A DNA stretch of 5,707 nt from Spongiibacteraceae bacterium (lineage in GTDB: Bacteria; Pseudomonadota; Gammaproteobacteria; Pseudomonadales; PIVM01), in the NCBI GenBank assembly GCA_030618505.1, contig JAUXDF010000226.1:1-5707 (forward strand), written 5' to 3'. The notes beneath the pieces are model-generated. The model was not told where the DNA came from. It ran no database searches and saw only the letters and a list, made by a program, of their open reading frames with translations. A program made the translations under genes and the position numbers. This document shows, piece by piece, positions 1 to 5,462 of the stretch; the stretch's first letter is position 1, and each line of letters begins with the position of its first letter.

Positions 1-885
1 CATGGTGAGTCGGTGGTTATGCGTCTGCTGGATCAGACCGATGGTGCTATTGATATAACCCGAGTGGGAATGCCGCCGGAAATTCTTGGCCGTTTTCGCC
101 AGCAAATCCATATGCCCCATGGTTTAGTTTTGGTAACCGGCCCTACCGGTAGTGGTAAAACCACCACGCTTTATGGCGCACTGAAAGAATTAAATAAGCC
201 GCAGACAAAAATTATTACTGTAGAGGATCCGGTTGAGTATCGCTTGCCACGAATAAGTCAGGTGCAAGTTCATGAAAAAATCGGCCTGGATTTTTCAGCC
301 GTTTTGCGTTCCTGTTTGCGACAGGATCCAGACGTGTTGCTGGTCGGAGAGATTCGTGATCAGGAAACGGCAGATATCGCACTGCGCGCATCGATGACCG
401 GTCACTTGGTGCTGTCAACACTGCACACCAACGATGCCATCAGTTCGGCGATGCGTTTGATTGATATTGGTCTGGAAGGTTATCTGGTGGCCAGTTCACT
501 GCGAGCGATTATTGCCCAGCGACTGGTGCGCAGGATCTGCGAAAGCTGTTCTGTGGACTATGAGCTTGAGGCTCAGGATAAAGTGTGGCTTGAAACTATT
601 TTGGGACAACCTGCGGATAATCTGCATTTTAAAACCGGTGCAGGCTGCCCCCATTGCAATAACTCTGGCTATCGTGGGCGTGTAGGTGTGTTTGAATTAC
701 TGACGATTGATAACAAACTGGCGGATGCACTACGTCAGGAAAACCCCATGGAGTTTACCCGCCAAGCTAAGGAGCAAGAAGGATTTCGTCCCCTGTCGGT
801 TTGTGCTTTAGAATATGCGGTGAAGGGTGTTACCTCGCTGGATGAAGTGTTTAGAGTCGCCGAACAGGTGGCGGAGAAGCAGTAG
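1..885 (+). CDS. mshE: MSHA pilus assembly ATPase MshE, C-terminal part (5' end outside window)
   Basis: This is the cytoplasmic hexameric ATPase of the GspE/PilB family that powers pilus extension. The reading frame is open from base 1 (it begins [10 protein letters not shown], a conserved family segment), so the gene starts upstream; 294 residues are visible of a protein usually near 570. In visible numbering, Walker [10 protein letters not shown] is at 47-55, the Asp box ITVEDPVEY at 72-80, Walker [13 protein letters not shown] at 109-120 with Glu117, and the His box STLHTND at 139-145. A zinc-binding four-cysteine site is formed by C180/C183 and C216/C219. All catalytic motifs are intact. 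The N-terminal domain, which binds cyclic di-GMP in known MshE proteins, lies outside the window, so that regulation cannot be judged here. The TAG stop lies inside the GTAG of a REP-like element. The mshE call over other GspE paralogs rests mainly on the following msh genes. Confidence 0.96.
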   Translation, partial: HGESVVMRLLDQTDGAIDITRVGMPPEILGRFRQQIHMPHGLVLVTGPTGSGKTTTLYGALKELNKPQTKIITVEDPVEYRLPRISQVQVHEKIGLDFSAVLRSCLRQDPDVLLVGEIRDQETADIALRASMTGHLVLSTLHTNDAISSAMRLIDIGLEGYLVASSLRAIIAQRLVRRICESCSVDYELEAQDKVWLETILGQPADNLHFKTGAGCPHCNNSGYRGRVGVFELLTIDNKLADALRQENPMEFTRQAKEQEGFRPLSVCALEYAVKGVTSLDEVFRVAEQVAEKQ

Positions 886-941
886 GGTGCGGCCCCCGCA
901 CCGAAATTTGGCGCGAAATTGGTGCGGGAGCCGCACCCTAC
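882..941. repeat. REPIN: inverted pair of REP-like hairpins between mshE and mshG
   Basis: Two copies of a REP-like unit face each other. The left unit is GTAG (882-885) followed by a hairpin with stem GGTGCGG (886-892), loop CCC and CCGCACC (896-902). The right unit is its inverse: GGTGCGG (921-927), loop GAG, CCGCACC (931-937), then CTAC (938-941). The outer 21-base arms are complementary except at one position, so the whole element can also fold as one long hairpin. The 18-base centre adds a short AATTT/AAATT pairing around GGCGCG. A GTAG tetranucleotide next to a short GC-rich hairpin is the hallmark of REP sequences mobilised by RAYT transposases. The structure is seen directly; mobility and copy number are inference. 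In the mshE-mshG transcript it could stabilise or attenuate the RNA. It has no T tract, so a classical terminator is unlikely. Confidence 0.8.
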
Positions 942-972
942 AGAATGCACAACAAACGTGATCTAAAAAACT

Positions 973-1004
973 ATGCCACAATTTAAATATGCCACAGTTT
1001 AACT
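973..1004 (+). repeat. 16-bp tandem duplication covering the mshG start codon
   Basis: ATGCCACAATTTAAAT (973-988) is followed directly by ATGCCACAGTTTAACT (989-1004), 14 of 16 bases identical. Both copies encode the MPQF start seen in MshG. Because 16 is not a multiple of three, the first ATG is out of frame with mshG. It opens a nine-codon mini-ORF (MPQFKYATV) ending at the TAA at 1000-1002, which overlaps the true start at 989. No clear Shine-Dalgarno sequence precedes either ATG. The duplication is seen directly; any effect on translation is inference. Confidence 0.85.
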
Positions 1005-2221
1005 ACAGCGCACGAGATGCCCGCGGCCAGTTGGTCAAAGGAGTAATCGACGCAATCAACCGAGATAGTGCGGCGGATCAGCTCTTGTCGAATGGCACGG
1101 TGCCGGTGGCGATTGATCAGGCGCCATCGGCGAAAGAAGATCCGGTTAAAGCTTTTCAGGAAAAATATCTAGCCCCTAAGGTTGAGCTGGATGACCTGAT
1201 TATGTTCAGTCGTCAGATGTATAGTTTGATGCGAGCCGGTGTGGTGGTTAATAAGGCCGTGAGGGGGCTTGGGCAATCAACACGCAATATAACCCTGCAG
1301 AAAACGCTGTTAGATGTCGAGAAAAGCCTTAATGCCGGTGTTAATCTCGCCACGGCAATGCGAAAACATGAAAATGTATTTAATGACCTGTTTGTCAGTA
1401 TCGTGCATGTGGGTGAAAACAGTGGCCGACTGGACTCCGCCTTTCAGCAGCTGGCACAGTATCTTGGTCGAGAAAAAGAAACCCGTCGTAGTATTGGCAG
1501 CGCCCTGCGTTATCCGAGTTTTGTGATAGGTGCAATCAGCGTTGCAATGGTGATTTTGAATATCTGGGTGATACCCGTCTTCGCCGATATGTTTGGTAAA
1601 TTTAATGCGCAACTGCCGTTGCCCACTCGAATCTTAATCGGCAGCTCGGAGTTTTTTCAAAATCAGTGGCCGCTAATGTTATTGGTCGTTGTCGGTGGAT
1701 TTTTTGCTACTCGTCATTACATAAAAACACCGCAGGGGCTTTTGACCTGGGATCGCTACAAACTGCGTATTCCCATTGTTGGGCTGATTTTGGAAAAGGC
1801 GATGCTGTCGCGTTATTGTCGTACTTTTTCACTGATGCTTAAATCAGGCGTGCCACTGATCCAGGCCTTGAATTTGTGTTCGCGGGCGGTGGGTAATGAG
1901 CACCTGGCGAAAAAAATTCGCGATATGCGCAGTGGCATCGAGCGTGGTGAAACGCTATTAAATATCAGTGCGGCCAGTAATATGTTTACCCCACTGGTTT
2001 TGCAGATGATTGCCGTTGGCGAAGAGACCGGTCAGATAGATGAGCTGCTTGAGGAAGTGGCGACCTTCTATGATGACGAAGTGGATTATGAGCTGACAAA
2101 TCTTAGCGCCAAAATTGAGCCGATTTTAATTGGCTGTATTGCCGGTATTGTTGCGGTGCTGGCATTGGGTATCTTCCTGCCGATGTGGGACATGATGAGT
2201 GTGATGCAGGGTAAAGGCTGA
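989..2221 (+). CDS. mshG: MSHA biogenesis inner-membrane platform protein MshG (GspF/PilC family)
   Basis: This is the polytopic inner-membrane platform that couples the MshE ATPase to pilin extraction and polymerisation. The 410 residues match the family's usual length of about 400. Two T2SF domains are visible, roughly 69-192 and 272-394, each with the family pattern (FSRQMYSLMRAGV at 73-85 and YCRTFSLMLKSGVPL at 276-290; VGENSGRLD at 141-149 and VGEETGQID at 343-351). Hydrophobic segments fall at about 176-198, 227-245 and 377-398, giving the usual three membrane spans. The ATG at 989 starts the MPQFNYSARDARG segment typical of the family; an upstream ATG at 973 is an out-of-frame duplicate. 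The gene ends in tandem in-frame stops, TGA then TAG. It follows mshE after a 103-base gap holding the REPIN and precedes the pilin genes. The msh assignment over other PilC/GspF paralogs comes from the neighbours. Confidence 0.95.
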   Translation: MPQFNYSARDARGQLVKGVIDAINRDSAADQLLSNGTVPVAIDQAPSAKEDPVKAFQEKYLAPKVELDDLIMFSRQMYSLMRAGVVVNKAVRGLGQSTRNITLQKTLLDVEKSLNAGVNLATAMRKHENVFNDLFVSIVHVGENSGRLDSAFQQLAQYLGREKETRRSIGSALRYPSFVIGAISVAMVILNIWVIPVFADMFGKFNAQLPLPTRILIGSSEFFQNQWPLMLLVVVGGFFATRHYIKTPQGLLTWDRYKLRIPIVGLILEKAMLSRYCRTFSLMLKSGVPLIQALNLCSRAVGNEHLAKKIRDMRSGIERGETLLNISAASNMFTPLVLQMIAVGEETGQIDELLEEVATFYDDEVDYELTNLSAKIEPILIGCIAGIVAVLALGIFLPMWDMMSVMQGKG

Positions 2222-2296
2222 TAGTGGCCAGGATAGTGCCAAGTGTTCTAGAATTATGAAATAAGTCATTGAATTAATATTAAAAATATTGGTTTT

Positions 2297-2329
2297 TGTG
2301 AAAGCCGTCATAATATTTTGATCTATACT
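2297..2329 (+). promoter_or_regulatory. Candidate promoter region of mshB-mshA with CRP-like site
   Basis: The 135-base gap between mshG and mshB is AT-rich and holds TGTGA-N6-TCATA at 2297-2312, which matches nine of ten core positions of the CRP/Vfr consensus TGTGA-N6-TCACA. TATACT at 2324-2329 is a plausible -10 hexamer, five of six to consensus, but no good -35 lies 16-18 bases upstream. The CRP-like centre (2304.5) is too near this -10 for ordinary class II activation, so either the start site differs or the site is fortuitous. In Vibrio the structural MSHA operon has its own promoter ahead of mshB, which makes a promoter here reasonable. Motif matches are seen; function is inferred. Confidence 0.35.
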
Positions 2330-2341
2330 GAAAGTACAAAG

Positions 2342-2352
2342 AAGGAAAGGTG
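2342..2352 (+). promoter_or_regulatory. Ribosome binding site of mshB
   Basis: AAGGAAAGGTG is purine-rich and holds two overlapping Shine-Dalgarno-like cores, AAGGA and AGGTG, ending four bases before the ATG at 2357. It supports that start and predicts efficient translation. Confidence 0.7.
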
Positions 2353-2356
2353 AATA

Positions 2357-2941
2357 ATGAATAGGGTGATACACAGTCGCAGGACGACTCAAGGCGGATT
2401 CACTTTTATCGAGTTAGTCGTTGTCATTATCCTGATTGGTTTATTGTCGGCGGTGGCCTTGCCGCGTTTTCTTAAGGTTACGGATGAGGCGCAACTCTCC
2501 TCCTTGCAGGGGGTGAGCGGTGGTTTGGCAACCGCGGTTGCGATGTCTCATGCGCAGTGGATTGCTGATGGAAATAGCTCCCCGGCGCCAACGGATGCGT
2601 CGAATAAAACCCAGGTAAATATGGATGGTGTGATTATCTATATGAATGAAAATGGTTGGCCCGCCAATACGGACTCTGCTGCAGAATCCAGTATTAATGG
2701 CCAGTCCGATGATGAGTGTCTGCAGGTTTGGAACAACGTGTTACAAAGTGCGCCACCGGCGACAACCCTGACAGATCAGCGACCCAGTAATCGCTACTTT
2801 GTCAGTGTCGAAACCATTGGCGGTAATATTTACTGCCGTTACGAGATGATTATTAACAGTACCGAAAGTGCAATACCAACACATTACATTGACTACCGGG
2901 TTTCCACGGGTGAAGTTATTCCGCGGTTTCCAAATCAATAA
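2357..2941 (+). CDS. mshB: MSHA minor pilin MshB, type IV prepilin
   Basis: This is a class IVa-type prepilin of 194 residues. The leader is 14 residues, with cleavage expected at G14/F15 in GG-FTFIE; Glu19 is the +5 glutamate needed for assembly and methylation. The hydrophobic N-terminal helix spans about 15-36 and ends in ALPRF. Two cysteines, C121 (DDECLQVWN) and C160 (GNIYCRYEM), probably form the C-terminal disulfide. The C..VW and C-Y pattern followed by IDYRVSTGEV fits what I know of MshB. It lies ahead of mshA, as in Vibrio, with a 29-base gap, so both are probably co-transcribed. The N-terminal helix and following segment resemble MshA (ALPRF, then an LQG segment), consistent with an old duplication. 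MshB is a minor pilin whose exact role in the pilus is unsettled. The prepilin call is firm; the B rather than A assignment rests on order, length and the C-terminal pattern. Confidence 0.85.
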   Translation: MNRVIHSRRTTQGGFTFIELVVVIILIGLLSAVALPRFLKVTDEAQLSSLQGVSGGLATAVAMSHAQWIADGNSSPAPTDASNKTQVNMDGVIIYMNENGWPANTDSAAESSINGQSDDECLQVWNNVLQSAPPATTLTDQRPSNRYFVSVETIGGNIYCRYEMIINSTESAIPTHYIDYRVSTGEVIPRFPNQ

Positions 2942-2955
2942 CTAAAAGTATATTT

Positions 2956-2961
2956 TGAGGG
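2956..2961 (+). promoter_or_regulatory. Ribosome binding site of mshA
   Basis: TGAGGG lies nine bases before the ATG at 2971. A second in-frame ATG at 2977 would be 15 bases away, so the spacing favours 2971. Confidence 0.6.
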
Positions 2962-2970
2962 TTAGATAAA

Positions 2971-3465
2971 ATGAGAATGCAACGAAAGCAACAGGGTTTT
3001 ACATTGATAGAATTGGTAGCGGTGATTGTACTGCTGGGTATTTTGGCGGTAACGGCTTTGCCGCGCTTTGTTAATTTGCAGGGCGATGCCAGAGAGTCTG
3101 TTCTTCAGGGTTTAAAGGCGAGTATGCAAGGTGCAGCTACGCAGGTGTATTCCAAGGCATTGATTGACTCAATAGAGACCGGGGCCAATACCGTTACAGT
3201 GGGTGTTACAGTTGTTGATACTATTGCCGGATTTCCAGCAGCCAATAGCGTCGACGGAACCAACTCAGGAGTTCTGGGTGCAATTGAATATGATGCTGCG
3301 GTATTTGTGGATAATGCAACCAATGCAGCAGGCTCTATTTCTATTGGTTATGATCTGGATAATGATAACGATGTGACCAATGATGACTGCTATATTATCT
3401 ATACTGATTCCGTTGGTAATGGAGTGATGCCAGCTATTGATGTGTCAAACATGAGCAGCTGTTGA
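2971..3465 (+). CDS. mshA: MSHA major pilin MshA, type IV prepilin
   Basis: This is the likely main structural subunit of the pilus shaft: a 164-residue prepilin with a short basic leader (MRMQRKQQG), predicted cleavage at G9/F10 and Glu14 at +5. The assembly helix runs from about 10 to 32, ending ALPRF, followed by [18 protein letters not shown], which is typical of MshA. C140 (NDDCYIIY) and the last residue C164 can form the C-terminal disulfide loop. The region is rich in G, A, T, S, D and N, as expected for a surface-exposed pilin. Residues 128-139 form an acidic D-x-D-x-D-x-D stretch resembling a calcium loop. The gene has a good ribosome binding site, ends in tandem stops TGA TAG, and is followed by a strong terminator, as expected for a highly expressed subunit. 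If translation began at M3 the leader would be seven residues. Its status as major pilin is inferred from position, size and the terminator. Confidence 0.87.
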   Translation: MRMQRKQQGFTLIELVAVIVLLGILAVTALPRFVNLQGDARESVLQGLKASMQGAATQVYSKALIDSIETGANTVTVGVTVVDTIAGFPAANSVDGTNSGVLGAIEYDAAVFVDNATNAAGSISIGYDLDNDNDVTNDDCYIIYTDSVGNGVMPAIDVSNMSSC

Positions 3466-3482
3466 TAGGACTATATGGGTTT

Positions 3483-3511
3483 AAAAAGGGAGGCACTTTG
3501 CCTCCTTTTTT
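3483..3511 (+). terminator. Rho-independent terminator after mshA
   Basis: A 7-bp stem GGAGGCA (3489-3495) pairs with TGCCTCC (3499-3505) across a CTT triloop, followed by six T (3506-3511). Five A (3483-3487) on the left can extend the stem against the T tract and make it potentially bidirectional. It lies 17 bases beyond the mshA stop and would reduce transcription into mshC, mshD and mshO, favouring mshB-mshA mRNA. Confidence 0.88.
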
Positions 3512-3552
3512 AGATTTTACTTATTGAGTTTTTAACTCTATTTGTGTCAAGA

Positions 3553-4080
3553 ATGTGTATAAATCAAGATCATTCTTATAAATGCTCCCACACTGCTTTG
3601 TTGACAGGCGTCGCGGGCTTTACCTTGATAGAATTGGTTTCAGTTATTGTACTGCTCGGAATTTTATCGGTAACTATCGCGCCTCGATTTATGACAAAGG
3701 GTGGATTTTCAGAATACGCCGTACAAGATGAAATTGTTTCCGCCGCACGACTGTCCCAGCAACGGGCGATGTATGAGCAGGATGAGAATATTTGCTATCG
3801 TTTGTTGATAGCGAGTAATGTCTTTGGCGCACAAAGAGGAGTGCGCACATTACCCTCAGACCCCTATAGCTTTAACTGGATAGGCCCGGATGAAGATTGG
3901 CGTAACGGTATTGATGTTGAAAGTGGTGTGACTGTTGCAGATAAAACAGTCTATTTTGATGGTTTGGGTAACGCGCTGAATAATTGTGGTGGAACATCAG
4001 CAAATTTTACCATTAGTGTAATGGGTGAAACATCCCTGGAGGTTTTTATCAATGCGGTGGGTTTTATCCAGGCCCGCTAA
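3553..4080 (+). CDS. mshC: MSHA minor pilin MshC, GspH-like prepilin
   Basis: This is a minor prepilin of the GspH/FimT-like type, expected to join the pilus-initiating or tip complex. From the ATG at 3553 it has 175 residues. The prepilin site is G22/F23 (VAG-FTLIE) with Glu27 at +5 and a helix to about residue 45 ending IAPRF. The following GGFSEYAVQDEIVSAARLSQQ and the RAMY segment are strong MshC signatures. Two cysteines later in the protein (ENICYRL and NNCGG) may pair. The start is uncertain: GTG at 3544 is in frame, and TTG codons at 3598 and 3601 would give a conventional six- or seven-residue leader. None has a clear Shine-Dalgarno sequence. The 22-residue leader from 3553 is long and has two cysteines, so either it is unusual or a TTG is used. 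The gene follows the mshA terminator and overlaps mshD at its 3' end. Confidence 0.8.
   Translation: MCINQDHSYKCSHTALLTGVAGFTLIELVSVIVLLGILSVTIAPRFMTKGGFSEYAVQDEIVSAARLSQQRAMYEQDENICYRLLIASNVFGAQRGVRTLPSDPYSFNWIGPDEDWRNGIDVESGVTVADKTVYFDGLGNALNNCGGTSANFTISVMGETSLEVFINAVGFIQAR
4038..4042 (+). promoter_or_regulatory. Ribosome binding site of mshD, inside mshC
   Basis: GGAGG, followed by a T, lies nine bases before the ATG at 4052. It fixes the mshD start there rather than at the upstream in-frame ATG at 4025, which has no such site and would give an overlong leader. Confidence 0.75.
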
Positions 4081-4621
4081 GGGTTCTTTACAAAATGGCG
4101 CCACCTTGATTGAATTGGTGGCGAGTATTGTTCTTTTCGCATTTGCATCTTCGCTGTTATTTAATCTGTTTTTTTCTCAATCACGAAATTCTGTTGAGCC
4201 GATGTTTCAAATTCGTGCTGCCGAGCTAGGGCAGGCGCTGATGGATGAAGTGCTGGCTAAACGCTATGACCACCTTACTCCACTCGGGGGAGTGCCTCCC
4301 TGTACAACGTGTACTGCCGCAGCAAGTTTGGGTCCAGAAGGGGCAGAAACCAGAGTGAGCTACAACGATGTTGACGATTACCACTTTTATTGCGGCCCGC
4401 CAAATAGTGATATAAAAAATTCCCTGGCCGAGTCACCAAAAGATTTCCAGAAATTTAAAATGAGTATCTGCGTTTACTACGATGGCGACTACGATGGTGT
4501 TGTGAATGAGGCGGGTGCCACCGAGATGAATGCCAAGCAGATCGTTATTGATATATTTCCTCCGAGCGGTGCTGGGCTGGATGGAGCGATTCGCTTTATT
4601 GCCTATCGGAGTAATTTCTGA
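4052..4621 (+). CDS. mshD: MSHA minor pilin MshD, type IV prepilin
   Basis: This is a minor prepilin of 189 residues, resembling GspI/PilV-like proteins and expected in the pilus tip or initiation complex. The start at 4052 is chosen for the GGAGG at 4038 and gives a 16-residue leader, with cleavage at G16/A17 (NG-ATLIE) and Glu21 at +5. Position +1 is alanine rather than phenylalanine. The hydrophobic helix runs about 17-42 with no proline. Four cysteines are present: a C84-x2-C87 pair plus C114 and C140. Residues 144-153 (DGDYDGVVNE) look like a dockerin/EF-hand calcium loop. The gene overlaps mshC by 29 bases, and its TGA overlaps the mshO ATG by one base, so mshC, mshD and mshO are translated from one message. 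Family assignment rests on the prepilin motif, position and general resemblance to MshD. Confidence 0.84.
   Translation: MRWVLSRPAKGSLQNGATLIELVASIVLFAFASSLLFNLFFSQSRNSVEPMFQIRAAELGQALMDEVLAKRYDHLTPLGGVPPCTTCTAAASLGPEGAETRVSYNDVDDYHFYCGPPNSDIKNSLAESPKDFQKFKMSICVYYDGDYDGVVNEAGATEMNAKQIVIDIFPPSGAGLDGAIRFIAYRSNF
4607..4611 (+). promoter_or_regulatory. Ribosome binding site of mshO, inside mshD
   Basis: CGGAG lies nine bases before the ATG at 4621, which shares one base with the mshD stop (TGATG). This arrangement supports translational coupling. Confidence 0.6.
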
Positions 4622-5454
4622 TGGTTATTTCTCAAATAAAAAATGCTAATTTTCAGCGCGGTTTTACCCTGGTGGAAATGGTTGCTGTTATTGTGCTTTT
4701 GGGCATATTAGCGGTGGGAAGTACCCGCTTTATTGCTGATGCAGTACAGATTTTTCAGGATACTACCCGCCGTGACACTCTCGCCCAACAGGGACGATTT
4801 GTAGTCGAGCGAATCAGTCGAGAGTTGCGCAATGCTTTGCCGGGCAGTATTCGCGTTAGTGGCGACTGTTTAGAATTTTCTCCCATTGAAGCCGCATCCT
4901 CTTATCTGGGGAATGTTGCTGATACACATAAAACCAGTTTTCAGTCTGTTGATTTTGACTATACCAGCACTGCCGTCAGTAATCGTCGAGTGGCTATTTA
5001 TACTATCGAGAACAAGGATGTTTATATCTATAACCGCAAAGCGGTGGTAGATCTTGATCGAGTAGATACTGCGAGCGCCAATCAACGGCAAGTGCATCTG
5101 AAGAACTATACTAACCCCGGTCATAAATTTAGGCGAGAATCACCACAACAACGTTTTTATATTGTCACTCGCCCCGTTAGTTTTTGTCTGCGCAGTGGTG
5201 CCTTGTATCGTCACAGTGAATATGGCTGGAATAATCCGCAATCGACAGCACTCGCGGATATTGGTGCGGGTTTGTTGCTTGCTAATCATATTCAGCTTAT
5301 TGATGGTGCTGATACTGTGATCCCCTTTCGATTTTCTGCGGGTACTTCCCAGCGCTCTGCGGTGACACAGCTTGATTTGCGTTTTAACGATACAAGCGAG
5401 CCAGATGAATGGGTTCGCTTTAGTCAGGAAGTGTTTGTCAGGAATACGCCATAG
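4621..5454 (+). CDS. mshO: MSHA minor pilin MshO, GspJ-like prepilin
   Basis: This is a large minor prepilin of 277 residues, related to the GspJ/PilW group and expected near the pilus tip. The leader is 14 residues with cleavage at G14/F15 (RG-FTLVE) and Glu19 at +5; the assembly helix covers about 15-37. MshO signatures include FVVERISRELRNALPGSIRV (60-79) and RFYIVTRPVSFCL (178-190). C83 and C189 may form a disulfide. The C-terminal half is rich in beta-strand-like segments, as in other large minor pilins. The gene starts within the mshD stop codon and is followed, after only eight bases, by the next open frame, so it belongs to the mshC-D-O-Q transcription unit. Length and motifs are normal and I see no sign of damage. 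Confidence 0.9.
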   Translation: MVISQIKNANFQRGFTLVEMVAVIVLLGILAVGSTRFIADAVQIFQDTTRRDTLAQQGRFVVERISRELRNALPGSIRVSGDCLEFSPIEAASSYLGNVADTHKTSFQSVDFDYTSTAVSNRRVAIYTIENKDVYIYNRKAVVDLDRVDTASANQRQVHLKNYTNPGHKFRRESPQQRFYIVTRPVSFCLRSGALYRHSEYGWNNPQSTALADIGAGLLLANHIQLIDGADTVIPFRFSAGTSQRSAVTQLDLRFNDTSEPDEWVRFSQEVFVRNTP

Positions 5455-5462
5455 TGCATGAA

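Noticed and set aside
735..950. Minus-strand open frame over the mshE end and REPIN
   Set aside because: It is antisense to mshE, runs through the hairpin, has no family resemblance and no ribosome binding site; it is a coding shadow.
1310..1612. 100-codon minus-strand open frame inside mshG
   Set aside because: It lies wholly within a strongly supported T2SF gene and its translation shows no recognisable domain.
2126..2392. Minus-strand frame across the mshG-mshB gap
   Set aside because: It overlaps both flanking genes antisense and has low-complexity composition from AT-rich DNA; not evidence for mshF.
2927..2954. Possible mshA promoter (TTTCCA with TATATT, 16-base spacer)
   Set aside because: The start site would fall at about the Shine-Dalgarno sequence, leaving no usable leader; co-transcription with mshB is simpler.
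3526..3538. GAGTT-TTT-AACTC hairpin between the terminator and mshC
   Set aside because: A 5-bp AT-rich stem is too weak to claim as a regulatory element.
4285..4313. Inverted repeats GGGAG-TGC-CTCCC and GTACA-ACG-TGTAC within mshD
   Set aside because: Both are short, inside a coding region, and lack a T tract; they are probably chance results of codon choice.
5262..5270. GGTGCGGGT in mshO resembling the REPIN stem
   Set aside because: There is no adjacent GTAG and no complementary arm; a chance match.
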